From assembly GCF_947503705.1 (NCBI RefSeq), contig NZ_CANNES010000001.1:743501-807500 (forward strand): a stretch of DNA of 64,000 bases, read 5' to 3'. Each line of letters opens with the position of its first letter. Position 1 is the first letter of the stretch. Positions 8,307 to 18,024 of this stretch are shown here, one piece after another. Source of the stretch: an uncultured Tateyamaria sp. GTDB taxonomy: Bacteria > Pseudomonadota > Alphaproteobacteria > Rhodobacterales > Rhodobacteraceae. The notes beneath the pieces were generated by a model. The model was not told the DNA's origin, did not search any database, and saw nothing but the letters and a program-made list of their open reading frames with translations. A program made the position numbers and the translations under genes.

Positions 8307-8781
8307 GGTCCGCTGCCTGCCAATGACAGCGGAGGCCTTTGCCCCGTTTGGCGATCTGCTGGACTGTGCGGGTGACCCGGACAAGATGATCAATGCGGGG
8401 CTTTGTGGGCGCTATCACGACCGGGCTGTTCTGGATTTCGGTGACGCGCGGGGCGGCATTAGCTTGTTCAAGGCAGAGCCGCGCAGCCTGCCTTATACCC
8501 TTGATCTGATGGAGCGGCATCCAGACGGGAGCCAGGCGTTTTTGCCCATGTCAGAGCATTCCTTTCTGGTCACGGTCGCCCCGGATGACGGGGGCCGCCC
8601 GGGCGCGCCCCTGGCGTTTCTGACGGCGCCGGGGCAAGGGATCAACCTGCATCGGGGCATCTGGCACGGTGTTCTCACACCTCTGCATGCGCCTGGCCTT
8701 TTCGCTGTGGTGGATCGGATCGGGCCGACGCCCAACCTAGAGGAGGTCAGGCTTGATCCGCCCTGGCTGGTGGTGGGGTAA
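8293..8781 (+). CDS. allA: Ureidoglycolate lyase
   Basis: 162 aa, normal AllA length. It splits ureidoglycolate into glyoxylate and urea, ending the pathway. Family features visible are the early EAFAPFGDLLD segment, the MSEHSFLVTVAP core and the cupin-like NLHRGIWHGVLTPL active-site strand. It sits directly after allE, which makes its substrate, and the product glyoxylate may feed the aminotransferase that follows. Confidence 0.93.
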   Translation: MSLCEVRCLPMTAEAFAPFGDLLDCAGDPDKMINAGLCGRYHDRAVLDFGDARGGISLFKAEPRSLPYTLDLMERHPDGSQAFLPMSEHSFLVTVAPDDGGRPGAPLAFLTAPGQGINLHRGIWHGVLTPLHAPGLFAVVDRIGPTPNLEEVRLDPPWLVVG

Positions 8782-8868
8782 CCTTCGAAACGCTTGACGG
8801 ATGGGGTTTTGCACGGCAGCGATGGTGCAACGGGATGCGTGCCCATTCTTCAGCCAAAGGACCTCGCC

Positions 8869-10218
8869 ATGAAAGACGACAACTTCTTGCGCGCCAACAA
8901 CGCCCAGCACATGTGGCACCCGATGGGGCATCCGGGCGATGCGATGGCCAATGCACCCACGATCATCACCGGGGCCAGCGGGTCGAGCATCGAGGACATT
9001 GATGGCCACAGGGTTGTCGACGCAGTGGGTGGCTTGTGGTGTGTGAACCTGGGCTATTCGAACGATGTGGTCAAAGACGCGATTGCCAAACAGCTCTATG
9101 ATCTTCCCTATTATTCCGCCTTTGCGGGCACCTCGAACCCGCCCGCCATTGAAGCCTCTTATGCCGTGCGCGAATTTTTTGAGCCCGACGGCATGGCGCG
9201 GGTGTTTTTCACCTCTGGGGGTTCGGATTCAGTCGAGACTTGCTTGCGGCTGGCCCGTCAATATCATCGGATCAAGGGGGAGCCTGGGCGGACCAAGTTC
9301 CTATCACTGAAAAAAGGCTATCACGGGACGCATTTTGGCGGTGCCTCTGTCAACGGAAACAACCGGTTTCGGATTGCCTATGAGCCTCTGATGCCCGGCT
9401 GTTTCCACCTGCCGTCGCCTTATCCCTATCGCAACCCATTTGAGGAAACGGACCCGGTCAAGTTGGCGCAGAACATCGCGGCGGCGATGGAAGATGAGAT
9501 TCAGTTTCAGGGGCCCGGCAGTATTGCGGCGTTCATCATGGAGCCGATTCAGGGCGCGGGTGGGGTCATCGTGCCCGACGCGACCTTTATGCTGCTGATG
9601 CGCGAGATTTGTGACCGACACGGGATCTTGATGATCGCGGATGAAGTGATCACCGGTTTTGGCCGCACGGGGGATTGGACCGGCAGCCGCCATTGGGGGG
9701 TGCAGCCTGACATGATGAGCTGTGCCAAGGGGATCACCTCGGGCTATTTCCCGGTGGGGGCTGCACTGATGAGCGCGGCGGTGGCAGAGGTGTTTGAAAA
9801 AGCGGATGCCGATGGGGCGATTTTCCACGGCTATACCTATTCGGCGCATCCCGTGGGGGCGGCAGCGGTGACGGCTTGCCTGTCAGAAACGCAGCGCCTG
9901 GACACAAAGGCCAATGCGGGGCCACGCGGGGCGCAGTTGTATGCGGGCTGTCAGGCGTTGATGGCGAAGTACGACATCGTGGGTGACGTGCGCGGCGGGC
10001 ATGGGTTGATGACGGGTGTCGAAATTGTGAGCGATGCGGCGGCCAAGACACCGATGGATCCGGCCACGATGAAGCGGATTCAGGTTGCGGCCTATGAGGC
10101 GGGCGCGATGGTACGCGTGGGGGGCAACAACATCATGATGTCGCCGCCTTTGGTGATTACCGAGGCTGAGGTCGATCAGGTCCTGGCGGGGCTTGAGGCC
10201 GGATTGCGCGCGGCCTGA
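8869..10218 (+). CDS. Class III aminotransferase (omega-amino acid/pyruvate or glyoxylate type)
   Basis: 449 aa PLP enzyme. The fold-type I class III pattern is clear: FFTSGGSDSVET, GYHGTHFG, IADEVITGFGRTG, and the PLP lysine in CAKGITSGYFPVGA. The ATG at 8869 has a Shine-Dalgarno AAAGGA seven bases upstream, so the longer frame from 8794 is not used. Close relatives use beta-alanine, GABA or putrescine with pyruvate. Its place 87 bases after allA suggests it could transaminate glyoxylate made by AllA to glycine, but this is inference from context; substrate specificity cannot be read from the sequence. Confidence 0.88.
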   Translation: MKDDNFLRANNAQHMWHPMGHPGDAMANAPTIITGASGSSIEDIDGHRVVDAVGGLWCVNLGYSNDVVKDAIAKQLYDLPYYSAFAGTSNPPAIEASYAVREFFEPDGMARVFFTSGGSDSVETCLRLARQYHRIKGEPGRTKFLSLKKGYHGTHFGGASVNGNNRFRIAYEPLMPGCFHLPSPYPYRNPFEETDPVKLAQNIAAAMEDEIQFQGPGSIAAFIMEPIQGAGGVIVPDATFMLLMREICDRHGILMIADEVITGFGRTGDWTGSRHWGVQPDMMSCAKGITSGYFPVGAALMSAAVAEVFEKADADGAIFHGYTYSAHPVGAAAVTACLSETQRLDTKANAGPRGAQLYAGCQALMAKYDIVGDVRGGHGLMTGVEIVSDAAAKTPMDPATMKRIQVAAYEAGAMVRVGGNNIMMSPPLVITEAEVDQVLAGLEAGLRAA

Positions 10219-10231
10219 TCCAAGGGCGAAA

Positions 10232-10277
10232 CGTTTTCCGATCATCGGAAAACGGCCGGAATTCGTGTCGAATTCCG
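10232..10277 (+). terminator. Tandem hairpins after the aminotransferase gene
   Basis: Two perfect hairpins stand back to back: a 10-bp stem (10232-10241 with 10245-10254, loop TCA) and a 9-bp stem (10257-10265 with 10269-10277, loop TGT). No U-run follows, so this may be a Rho-dependent end or an RNA-stabilising structure rather than a classic terminator. It separates the urate operon from cydAB. Confidence 0.5.
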
Positions 10278-10419
10278 CACTGCCCCGACGGCAATCCCAT
10301 GTGACAAAACGCGCAGGTTTTACCCCTGCGCACGCTGTCGCACCCCTAATGAACCTTTGCAAGGGCGGTCTATGTACCTGAACAACAGATACATTTGACG
10401 CGACCCAACGGAGGTCATC

Positions 10420-11808
10420 ATGGACACGCTCATTTTGTCCCGAATACAGTTCGGGGCCAACATATCCTTCCACATCCTGTTCCCGACGATCACGATCGCG
10501 CTGGGCTGGGTGCTGTTGTTCTTCAAGCTGCGCTTTAACGCGACGGGCGACATGAAATGGATGGAAGCCTACCGCTTTTGGGTCAAAGTCTTTGCCCTGT
10601 CCTTTGCCATGGGTGTCGTGTCGGGCATCACCATGTCTTTCCAGTTTGGCACCAACTGGCCCGGTTTCATGGAAGCGGTGGGCAATATCGCGGGGCCACT
10701 TCTGGCCTATGAAATCATGACCGCATTTTTCCTTGAGGCTGTGTTTTTGGGCATCATGCTTTTTGGCTTTTCCCGGGTCCCGGGCTGGTTGCACACCCTG
10801 TCCACATTCCTCGTGGCCTTCGGGACCAGCATGTCCGCCTTCTGGATCATCGTGCTGAACAGCTGGATGCACACGCCGCAAGGCTTTGAAATGATTGACG
10901 GTGTGGCCTATGCTACCAACTGGTACGAGATCATCTTTAACCCGTCGCTGCCTTACCGTTTCACGCACATGATGCTGGCCTCTGGCCTCACGGTGGCCTT
11001 TCTTATCGTTGGGCTCAGCGCCTTTCGTTGGCTTTTGGGTGACCGGTCGGGCGGTGTGCGAGCCACGATCAAAACCGGTGTGTATCTGGGTGCCTTGCTG
11101 ATCCCCGTTCAGATCCTGATGGGTGATCTGCATGGTCTCAACACACTGGAGTATCAGCCGCAAAAAGTCGCCGCGATGGAGGGCAACTGGGAAACGCAAT
11201 CCAACGTGCCCTTGCTGCTTTTTGCGATCCCGGACGAAGAGGCTCGCGAAAACCGGATGGAGATTGGCATTCCAAACATGGCCTCCATTATCCTCAAGCA
11301 CAAAGCCGATGGTGTCGTGCCTGGCTTGAACGACTTTGTGACCGAGGACGGCGAGGTGATGCACCCCCCTGTGGCGCCCGTCTTCTGGTCCTTCCGGATC
11401 ATGGTGGCGACTGGCTTTGCCATGCTGCTGCTGAGTTGGACGGCGGCCTACCTGATGCTGCGCAAAAAGCGTGGGCCCGAGGGTATTCCGACGCTCATGT
11501 ATTACGCGATGGTGCCGATGGCCTTCTCGGGTTGGGTGGCGACGCTTGCGGGCTGGTACACGACCGAGATTGGTCGCCAACCCTGGCTGGTCCAGGGTGT
11601 GCTGACCACCAAACAAGCGGTCGCGGACGTTCCGGCACCCATGGTGGCGACCACACTCATCGCTTACCTTGCCATCTATGCGTTGCTGCTGACCGCCTAT
11701 ATCAGCGTACTGTTCTACCTTGCGCGCAAGGCGGTGGACGGCGACCTGCCGCGCCCCCGAACGGCCTTGTCGGGCCAAGCCTATGCGCGCAACGTGCCAG
11801 CGGAGTGA
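10420..11808 (+). CDS. cydA: Cytochrome bd-type quinol oxidase subunit I (cyanide-insensitive type)
   Basis: 462 aa membrane protein. Conserved features are the N-terminal LSRIQFGANISFHILFP helix with a heme-ligand His, the VVSGITMSFQFGTNWPGF segment, and GRQPWLVQGVL near the C-terminus. The quinol-binding Q-loop is short, the hallmark of the CioA branch (low spectral heme d, cyanide-tolerant) rather than E. coli CydA. A good Shine-Dalgarno GGAGG precedes the ATG. It forms a two-gene operon with cydB and reduces oxygen using quinol; no cydX or cydDC is seen nearby. Confidence 0.95.
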   Translation: MDTLILSRIQFGANISFHILFPTITIALGWVLLFFKLRFNATGDMKWMEAYRFWVKVFALSFAMGVVSGITMSFQFGTNWPGFMEAVGNIAGPLLAYEIMTAFFLEAVFLGIMLFGFSRVPGWLHTLSTFLVAFGTSMSAFWIIVLNSWMHTPQGFEMIDGVAYATNWYEIIFNPSLPYRFTHMMLASGLTVAFLIVGLSAFRWLLGDRSGGVRATIKTGVYLGALLIPVQILMGDLHGLNTLEYQPQKVAAMEGNWETQSNVPLLLFAIPDEEARENRMEIGIPNMASIILKHKADGVVPGLNDFVTEDGEVMHPPVAPVFWSFRIMVATGFAMLLLSWTAAYLMLRKKRGPEGIPTLMYYAMVPMAFSGWVATLAGWYTTEIGRQPWLVQGVLTTKQAVADVPAPMVATTLIAYLAIYALLLTAYISVLFYLARKAVDGDLPRPRTALSGQAYARNVPAE

Positions 11809-11813
11809 GGTGA

Positions 11814-12824
11814 ATGGAACTGTTTGGCGATCCGGCACAATGGCTGCCATTCACCTTCGCCGCCCTCATGGGCGTGTCGATCCTGGTCTATGTGGTTCTG
11901 GACGGCTTTGATTTGGGCGTTGGGATTCTCTTCCCCTTTGCCTCGGACGCGGAAAAGGACGTGATGGTGGCCTCGATCGGCCCATTCTGGGACGCGAACG
12001 AGACGTGGCTGGTGCTGGCCATCGGCCTGTTGCTGGTGGCCTTTCCGGCAGCCCATGGTGCGATTTTGACGTCGCTTTACCTGCCGGTGGCCATCATGCT
12101 GATCGGCCTGATCCTGCGCGGCGTGGCGTTCGAATTTCGGGTCAAGGCCCCCACGCCGCACAAAGCGACATGGAACTGGGCGTTTTTCGCGGGTTCTCTG
12201 ATGACCTCGCTCAGCCAGGGCTTCATGTTGGGCAAATACTTGATGGGGCTGGAAAGCACGCTTGGCACCTGGATTTTTGCCATGATCACTGCCGTGTTCC
12301 TGACGGTGGCCTATTCCTTCATCGGGGCATGCTGGCTGATCCTCAAGACCGAGGAAGGGTTGCAACGCAAATCCGTGGCCTGGGCCAAGGGCGGCATCTG
12401 GGGGCTTGTTCTGGGCCTTGGGTTGGTGTCTATGGCAACCCCGCTGGTCAGCACGCGGATTTTCGACAAATGGTTCAGTTTTCCCGAAATGCTGTACCTC
12501 GCGCCGCTACCGATGCTGTCGGGGTTGATCGTGCTACTCATGTGGCGGTCGTTGCAAAGCTTGCCCAAGCCTGACGACAGGGGTGCCAGAACGCCCTTTC
12601 TTTACGCAATCGCGCTGTTTGTGTTGGCATTTGGCGGTTTGGCCTATTCCTTCTATCCCTACGTGGTGCCGGAAAAGCTGACGATTTACGAGGCGGCCAG
12701 CGCGCCCGAAAGCCTGTTCATCATATTGGTCGGCACCGTCTTTGTCCTGCCGATGATCGCGGGATACACGGCGCTGGCCTATACTGTGTTCAAGGGCAAG
12801 GCGGTCGAACTGCGCTACGACTGA
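11814..12824 (+). CDS. cydB: Cytochrome bd-type quinol oxidase subunit II
   Basis: 336 aa partner of CydA/CioA, with about eight or nine hydrophobic helices and the diagnostic VLDGFDLGVGILFPF near residue 30 plus FWDANETWLVLAIG. Starts five bases after cydA with the AGTGAGGTG sequence serving as ribosome-binding site. It is the last gene of the pair; a short GC-rich hairpin (AGCCCT/AGGGCT at about 12846-12861) follows its stop. Gene order and length are normal. Confidence 0.95.
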   Translation: MELFGDPAQWLPFTFAALMGVSILVYVVLDGFDLGVGILFPFASDAEKDVMVASIGPFWDANETWLVLAIGLLLVAFPAAHGAILTSLYLPVAIMLIGLILRGVAFEFRVKAPTPHKATWNWAFFAGSLMTSLSQGFMLGKYLMGLESTLGTWIFAMITAVFLTVAYSFIGACWLILKTEEGLQRKSVAWAKGGIWGLVLGLGLVSMATPLVSTRIFDKWFSFPEMLYLAPLPMLSGLIVLLMWRSLQSLPKPDDRGARTPFLYAIALFVLAFGGLAYSFYPYVVPEKLTIYEAASAPESLFIILVGTVFVLPMIAGYTALAYTVFKGKAVELRYD

Positions 12825-12949
12825 CCCGTCTCTGTTCGGAAAATAGCCCTGGGGAGGGCTGCATTGCCCGAAGGGCAGAGTCCCAATGCACGCTTCCCCT
12901 TCCCGCGCGCCAGGTCTAGTCTGGCGGGCGGGAACTAAGGGACGCCGAT

Positions 12950-14158
12950 ATGTATGACCTCGCCGCGATGGGCGCATGGCTTGAATTTGCTGTAAGATGG
13001 CTGCACGTGATCACCGCGATTGCATGGATCGGGTCGTCATTCTACTTCATCGCGCTGGATTTGGGGCTGCATCGCAACCGGAACCTTGCGTCCGGTGCCG
13101 ATGGTGAGGAATGGCAGGTCCATGGCGGTGGGTTTTATCACATCCAGAAATATCTGGTGGCGCCGGCCCACATGCCCGACGGCCTTATATGGCACAAATG
13201 GCAGAGTTACTGGACCTGGCTCAGCGGTTTCTTCCTGCTCGTTCTGGTGTATTATCTTGGGGCGGAATTCTACCTGATCGACCCCAATGTGATGGACCTT
13301 GCGACCTGGCAGGCGGTGAGCATTTCGCTGGCGTCGCTGGCCTTCGGTTGGGTGGCCTACACGGTACTCTGCAACGTGTTCGTGAACGCGAACCAGACGG
13401 TTCTGATGGTGGCGTTGTTCGCGGTTCTGGTCGCGATGGCCTGGTTCTATGCGCAGGTGTTCACGGGCCGCGCGGCGCTTTTGCACCTGGGGGCTTTCAC
13501 GGCCACGCTGATGTCGGGCAACGTGTTTTTTGTGATCATCCCGAACCAGAAAATTGTCGTGGCCGACCTGATGGCGGGGCGCACACCCGACGCCAAATAC
13601 GGCAAGATTGCCAAGCAGCGGTCGACACACAACAACTATCTGACCCTGCCCGTAATTTTCCTGATGCTCAGCAATCACTATCCGCTGGCCTTTGCCACCG
13701 AATGGAATTGGGTGATCGCGAGCCTGGTGTTCCTGATGGGCGTGACCATCCGCCATTGGTTCAACACACACCACGCGCGCAAAGGAAATCCGCATTGGAC
13801 CTGGGCGGTCACGGCACTCATCTTTATCGCTATCGTCTGGCTCAGCACCGCAACTTTTGCGCAACGTGAGGCGGCGGTAGTGACCCGCTTTGCTGAGGCA
13901 CAGGGTTTCGAGGAGGTCCACGACATTGTGCTGGGCCGGTGCAGTATGTGCCACGCAGCGGAACCGGTTTGGAGCGGGCTGATGTGGGCGCCCAAGGGCG
14001 TTGTGCTTGAGACCGAGGCCGACCTGACCCGCCATGCCCGCGCTGTGTACCTGCAAGCAGGGATCAGCCACGCGATGCCACCCGCCAATGTCAGCTACAT
14101 GGACGACGCGGATCGAGCGGCCATTGTTGCGTGGTATTTATCCGCCACCAAGGGCTGA
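12950..14158 (+). CDS. puuD: Membrane-bound urate oxidase with cytochrome c domain (PuuD)
   Basis: 402 aa. Residues about 1-305 are an eight-or-so-helix membrane domain of the PuuD/DUF989 urate hydroxylase type (WIGSSFYFIALDLGL, IPNQKIVVADLMAG, HNNYLTLPVIFLMLSNHYP). The C-terminal 95 residues are a cytochrome c domain with the heme motif CSMCH (Cys331, Cys334, His335) and a likely Met ligand in HAMPPANV. It oxidises urate to 5-hydroxyisourate and passes electrons to the respiratory chain instead of making peroxide. Shine-Dalgarno AAGGGA precedes the ATG. It is separated from the other urate genes by cydAB. Confidence 0.95.
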   Translation: MYDLAAMGAWLEFAVRWLHVITAIAWIGSSFYFIALDLGLHRNRNLASGADGEEWQVHGGGFYHIQKYLVAPAHMPDGLIWHKWQSYWTWLSGFFLLVLVYYLGAEFYLIDPNVMDLATWQAVSISLASLAFGWVAYTVLCNVFVNANQTVLMVALFAVLVAMAWFYAQVFTGRAALLHLGAFTATLMSGNVFFVIIPNQKIVVADLMAGRTPDAKYGKIAKQRSTHNNYLTLPVIFLMLSNHYPLAFATEWNWVIASLVFLMGVTIRHWFNTHHARKGNPHWTWAVTALIFIAIVWLSTATFAQREAAVVTRFAEAQGFEEVHDIVLGRCSMCHAAEPVWSGLMWAPKGVVLETEADLTRHARAVYLQAGISHAMPPANVSYMDDADRAAIVAWYLSATKG

Positions 14159-14294
14159 GACGTCGATGGTGCACCGCTGGTATGCCTTTCGCTTATCCGT
14201 GTCCGCGTTTGGCCCATCCGCGTTAGGCCGATCTTGATCCACCAGCCGCGACGATGGGTGTCGAATCGCGCTTTGACATGCTAGGTATTGTGGG

Positions 14295-16097
14295 ATGAAC
14301 ACTCATGCTCCCAACATAAGACCCGTGATCCGCCAGTTGGACGAGGCGGCCATCAACCGTATCGCGGCGGGTGAAGTTGTTGAACGACCCGCTTCGGCGG
14401 TCAAGGAATTGGTGGAAAACGCCATAGACGCAGGGGCGCGCCGGATCAGCATTGACGTGGCCGATGGTGGCAAGACGTTGATCCGGGTGACGGATGATGG
14501 CTGCGGTATTGCCGCCGACGACCTGCCGCTTGCCCTCAGCCGCCATGCCACGTCGAAAATTGATGGCTCGGACCTTTTGAATATCCACACCTTTGGCTTT
14601 CGCGGCGAAGCGCTCCCTAGCCTCGGTGCCGTTGGCCGTTTGACCATCGCGAGCCGTGTGCCGGGCGCGGAGGCTGCAGAAATCTCGGTCTCGGGCGGCA
14701 CCACGGGCCCCGTCAAACCCGCCGCATTGAATGCAGGCACTGTGATCACTCTGCGTGATCTTTTTTACGCCACGCCCGCCCGCCTCAAATTCCTACGGAC
14801 GGATCGGGCGGAGGCGCAGGCGATTACCGACATGATCAAGCGCCTCGCAATGGCCGAACCCTATGTCCGGTTTGAGTTGCGCGATGTGTCAAACGACCCG
14901 CGCCGCGTGTTCTGCGTCGAGGCAGAAATCGGCGACCCGATGGTCGCCCTGCGTGCGCGCCTCTCTAACGTTCAAGGCGCTGAATTTGCCGAAAACAGCA
15001 TTGCCATTGATACAGTCCGCGAGGGCCTGCACCTGACCGGATATGCCGCGTTGCCCACCTATTCTCGGGGCGCTGCGGTGGCGCAGTTCCTCTACGTGAA
15101 CGGTCGCCCGGTCAAGGACAAGCTGCTGATCGGTGCTCTGCGCGCCGCGTATTTCGATTTCCTCAGCCGCGATAGACATCCGGCGGCAGCCCTGTTCATT
15201 GATTGCGATCCCGAGTTGGTGGATGTGAACGTGCATCCCGCCAAGTCCGAGGTCCGCTTTCGTGATCCGGGTCTGGCCCGGGGTCTGATCGTGTCTGGCC
15301 TGCGCCATGCTTTGGCAGAGGCGGGCCATCGCGCCTCTACCACCGTGGCGGGGGCCACATTGGGCGCGATGAGGCCGGAACAGGTGGAGCCACGCGTCTA
15401 TCAGATGGATCGCCCCAGCCTTGGGCCGCGTGCCACTTCCGGTTTTGCCGAGATGAACGCGGCCTTTAGTGGTCAGGTTGTCGAGCCGGTTTATGAATCC
15501 GAAGCCGCGCCAGAGGACCTGCCTTTAGGTGTGGCGCGGGGGCAGGTGCATGAGAATTACATCGTGGCCCAGACCCAAACCGGCATGGTCATCGTCGACC
15601 AGCACGCCGCGCATGAGCGGCTGGTTTATGAAAAACTGAAACATCAGATGGCCGAAAACGGTGTGGCGGCACAGGCGCTGCTCATCCCCGAGATCGTCAG
15701 CCTGAGTTCGGCGGAATGCGCCCGTTTGATGGATGTGGCTGAAGACCTGAGCCGTCTTGGACTGGGCATCGAACCTTTTGGCGGCGACGCCATTGCCGTG
15801 CGCGAAACGCCCGCAATTCTGGGAGAGGTCAACGCCAAGGCGATGATCCACGACATTCTGGATGAATTGGCCGATCTGGGCAGCAGCCAATCGGTGCAGG
15901 CGCGGATCGAGGCGATCCTGAGCCGGGTGGCCTGTCATGGGTCTATCCGCTCTGGCCGCCGGATGCGGGGCGAGGAGATGAATGCGCTTTTGCGTGAGAT
16001 GGAAGCGACGCCCCATTCCGGTCAGTGCAACCATGGGCGACCGACATACGTGGAGCTGAAATTGGCCGATATCGAACGGCTGTTTGGGCGGACATGA
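14295..16097 (+). CDS. mutL: DNA mismatch repair protein MutL (endonuclease-motif type)
   Basis: 600 aa. N-terminal GHKL ATPase motifs are intact: [38 protein letters not shown] and [15 protein letters not shown]. The C-terminal dimerisation domain carries [12 protein letters not shown] at about residues 435-446, an exact match to the DQHA(x)2E(x)4E endonuclease signature, plus a late CNHGRPT motif. This suggests a nicking MutL, as in bacteria without MutH. Overlaps rmuC by four bases (ATGA). A TTGACA at 14273 could be a -35 but the distance to the ATG is too short for a normal leader. Confidence 0.96.
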   Translation: MNTHAPNIRPVIRQLDEAAINRIAAGEVVERPASAVKELVENAIDAGARRISIDVADGGKTLIRVTDDGCGIAADDLPLALSRHATSKIDGSDLLNIHTFGFRGEALPSLGAVGRLTIASRVPGAEAAEISVSGGTTGPVKPAALNAGTVITLRDLFYATPARLKFLRTDRAEAQAITDMIKRLAMAEPYVRFELRDVSNDPRRVFCVEAEIGDPMVALRARLSNVQGAEFAENSIAIDTVREGLHLTGYAALPTYSRGAAVAQFLYVNGRPVKDKLLIGALRAAYFDFLSRDRHPAAALFIDCDPELVDVNVHPAKSEVRFRDPGLARGLIVSGLRHALAEAGHRASTTVAGATLGAMRPEQVEPRVYQMDRPSLGPRATSGFAEMNAAFSGQVVEPVYESEAAPEDLPLGVARGQVHENYIVAQTQTGMVIVDQHAAHERLVYEKLKHQMAENGVAAQALLIPEIVSLSSAECARLMDVAEDLSRLGLGIEPFGGDAIAVRETPAILGEVNAKAMIHDILDELADLGSSQSVQARIEAILSRVACHGSIRSGRRMRGEEMNALLREMEATPHSGQCNHGRPTYVELKLADIERLFGRT

Positions 16098-17329
16098 TCC
16101 AGATCGGAGATATCACGCTGGATACCAGCGATCCGTTGGTTGTGGTTGGGTTGGTCGGCGCGGCTTTGATCCTGTTGATCGTGATTTTGCTGATCCTGGC
16201 GTTGCGCGCGGCGGGCCGGTCTGCCCGTGCGGCAGAGCCCTTGGCGCAGCAGATCGGCTATCTGGGGCAGCATGTGCAGGGCTTGGCGCAGGGGCAAGAA
16301 GGGCTGCGTGCCTCGTTGCAGATGGTGTCCGACACGTCGACCAACGGGCAGGCGCAGCTGGCCCAGACGGTTGAGCAGCGCCTCGCCAGTGTGCAACAGC
16401 AGATGCAGGACCGTCTGGCCGACAACGCGATGCGGACCCAACGAGGCCTGACCGAGATGCAGGAGCGGATGCGCGAGAGCCTGCATGGATCGTCCAAGCA
16501 GACGACCACAAGCCTGACCCAATTGCAAGAACGCCTGGCGGCCATCGACAAGGCGCAGGACAATATCACCAAGCTGTCGGGTGACGTGCTGTCCTTGCAG
16601 GATATCCTGTCAAACAAGCAGACACGTGGGGCCTTTGGCGAAATTCAGCTGCGCGACATCGTGGGCAAAGCGCTCCCGAGTGACAGCTATGCGTTGCAGC
16701 ATACGCTGTCGAACGGGAAACGGGCGGACTGCCTGATCCATCTGCCGAACCCGCCCGGGCCGATCGTAATCGACAGCAAATTCCCGCTGGAGGCCTACGA
16801 GGCGCTGCGGGCCGCCGACAGCGATCATGCCCTGAAACAGGCCGTGGCGCAGATGAAAGTAGCCGTGAAAAAGCACATCTCTGACATATCTGAGAAGTAC
16901 ATCATCGAGGGCGAGACAGCGGACGGGGCGTTGATGTTCCTGCCGTCCGAGGCAGTATATGCCGAACTACATGCAAACTTCCCCGACTTGGTGCGTGCGG
17001 GCTTTGATGCACGGGTCTGGATCGTGTCACCGACCACTTGCATGGCCACACTGAACACGATGCGCGCGATCCTCAAGGACGCGCGGATGCGCGAACAGGC
17101 TGGCGCCATCCGCAAGGAACTGGCGTTGCTGGTGGGGGATGTGGACCGGCTGAGCACGCGAGTAGGCAACCTGGACCGGCACTTTGGTCAGGCGTCCAAG
17201 GATATCGAAGAAATCAAGATCAGCGCCGACAAGGCAGGCAAACGGGCCCACCGTCTGGATAATTTCGATTTTGAAGAGATCGAAGAACCTGTCGCCAATG
17301 TCGTCCCGTTGAAGGGGTCGGAAAGCTAA
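16094..17329 (+). CDS. rmuC: DNA recombination protein RmuC
   Basis: 411 aa. One N-terminal membrane helix (residues about 14-36), then a long coiled coil rich in Gln and Arg (about 50-160), then the RmuC domain with [23 protein letters not shown] and the [16 protein letters not shown] block (PD-(D/E)xK-like nuclease fold). RmuC limits inversions between short inverted repeats. The ATG at 16094 overlaps the mutL stop; an earlier in-frame GTG at 16025 lies inside mutL and lacks family similarity. Coupling with mutL makes a repair operon. Confidence 0.93.
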   Translation: MIQIGDITLDTSDPLVVVGLVGAALILLIVILLILALRAAGRSARAAEPLAQQIGYLGQHVQGLAQGQEGLRASLQMVSDTSTNGQAQLAQTVEQRLASVQQQMQDRLADNAMRTQRGLTEMQERMRESLHGSSKQTTTSLTQLQERLAAIDKAQDNITKLSGDVLSLQDILSNKQTRGAFGEIQLRDIVGKALPSDSYALQHTLSNGKRADCLIHLPNPPGPIVIDSKFPLEAYEALRAADSDHALKQAVAQMKVAVKKHISDISEKYIIEGETADGALMFLPSEAVYAELHANFPDLVRAGFDARVWIVSPTTCMATLNTMRAILKDARMREQAGAIRKELALLVGDVDRLSTRVGNLDRHFGQASKDIEEIKISADKAGKRAHRLDNFDFEEIEEPVANVVPLKGSES

Positions 17330-17409
17330 GGGCTGATCAAGATCCGCCTCATGAGCTTAAGCGAGACGGGGCAAAAATCCCCTCAAGGCGAACCCGTGAT
17401 GCGCCCATC

Positions 17410-18024
17410 CTATCGGCTGGCGGCCACCATTTGATCAACAAGAGGCACGCGCATCCCCGGTTGCGTCACAGATGGGTCATAAGGTTCGCGGGCAAACACC
17501 TCGTGCACCATGGGCCGAAAGAAATCGATGGGAAGGCTGTCATAGTCGGGGTCAAAGCTGGATTGATCCCAGCGTTCGCAGAACGTTGCGCAATCGTCGA
17601 AATAAGGATGGCCTGCATAGGCGTCCCGTTTGTGCGGATCAGCACCCACATGTTCGCCGTAATAGATCATCTGAAAATCGCCATGCTTTTCCACCACCCA
17701 GGTGCATTGCTCGCGCACAAAGGGTTTTAGAATCGAGGCCGCATATTCATCGTGATTGTAGGGCGCAAAAATGTCGCCAATGTCGTGCAAAAGTGTTGCC
17801 ACGACCCAGTCGGTATCAGCCCCGTCCCGCCAGGCCCGAGTTGCGGACTGGGTCGAATGACCGAGCCGCGTGACCTGATAGCCAGACAGGCTTTCGTCCA
17901 ATGACTCTAGGGCTGTCAGCAGTCGTGCTGCCGTCCCCTTGGTATAGTCAATCTCGTGAGCCGTCAGGAAGTCATAGTCTTCCTTGTCGCCATCTTTCAT
18001 CGCGGTGAATTTGACGTGGTCCAT
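17410..18024 (-). CDS. HD-domain diiron protein, PhnZ/TmpB-like putative oxygenase
   Basis: 204 aa. Metal-ligand pattern His56, His80-Asp81, His91, His114 and Asp153 (in an RWD motif) matches the mixed-valent diiron HD oxygenases (PhnZ, TmpB), including VTRLGHSTQSA around the first His and LLHDIGD. In PhnZ, as I recall, a Glu seven residues before the first His acts with a Tyr as a lid; here that position is Tyr49, so the substrate may differ. Its ATG overlaps the stop of the upstream dioxygenase gene by one base (TAATG), so the two are translated together. Could instead be a phosphohydrolase; no phosphonate transport genes are nearby. Confidence 0.75.
   Translation of the reverse strand: MDHVKFTAMKDGDKEDYDFLTAHEIDYTKGTAARLLTALESLDESLSGYQVTRLGHSTQSATRAWRDGADTDWVVATLLHDIGDIFAPYNHDEYAASILKPFVREQCTWVVEKHGDFQMIYYGEHVGADPHKRDAYAGHPYFDDCATFCERWDQSSFDPDYDSLPIDFFRPMVHEVFAREPYDPSVTQPGMRVPLVDQMVAASR

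Noticed and set aside
9883..11850. A 655-codon minus-strand open frame opposite cydA and the aminotransferase end
   Set aside because: It is antisense to well-supported membrane protein genes, has no family likeness and is rich in His, Gln and Arg as expected from the complement of high-GC coding DNA.
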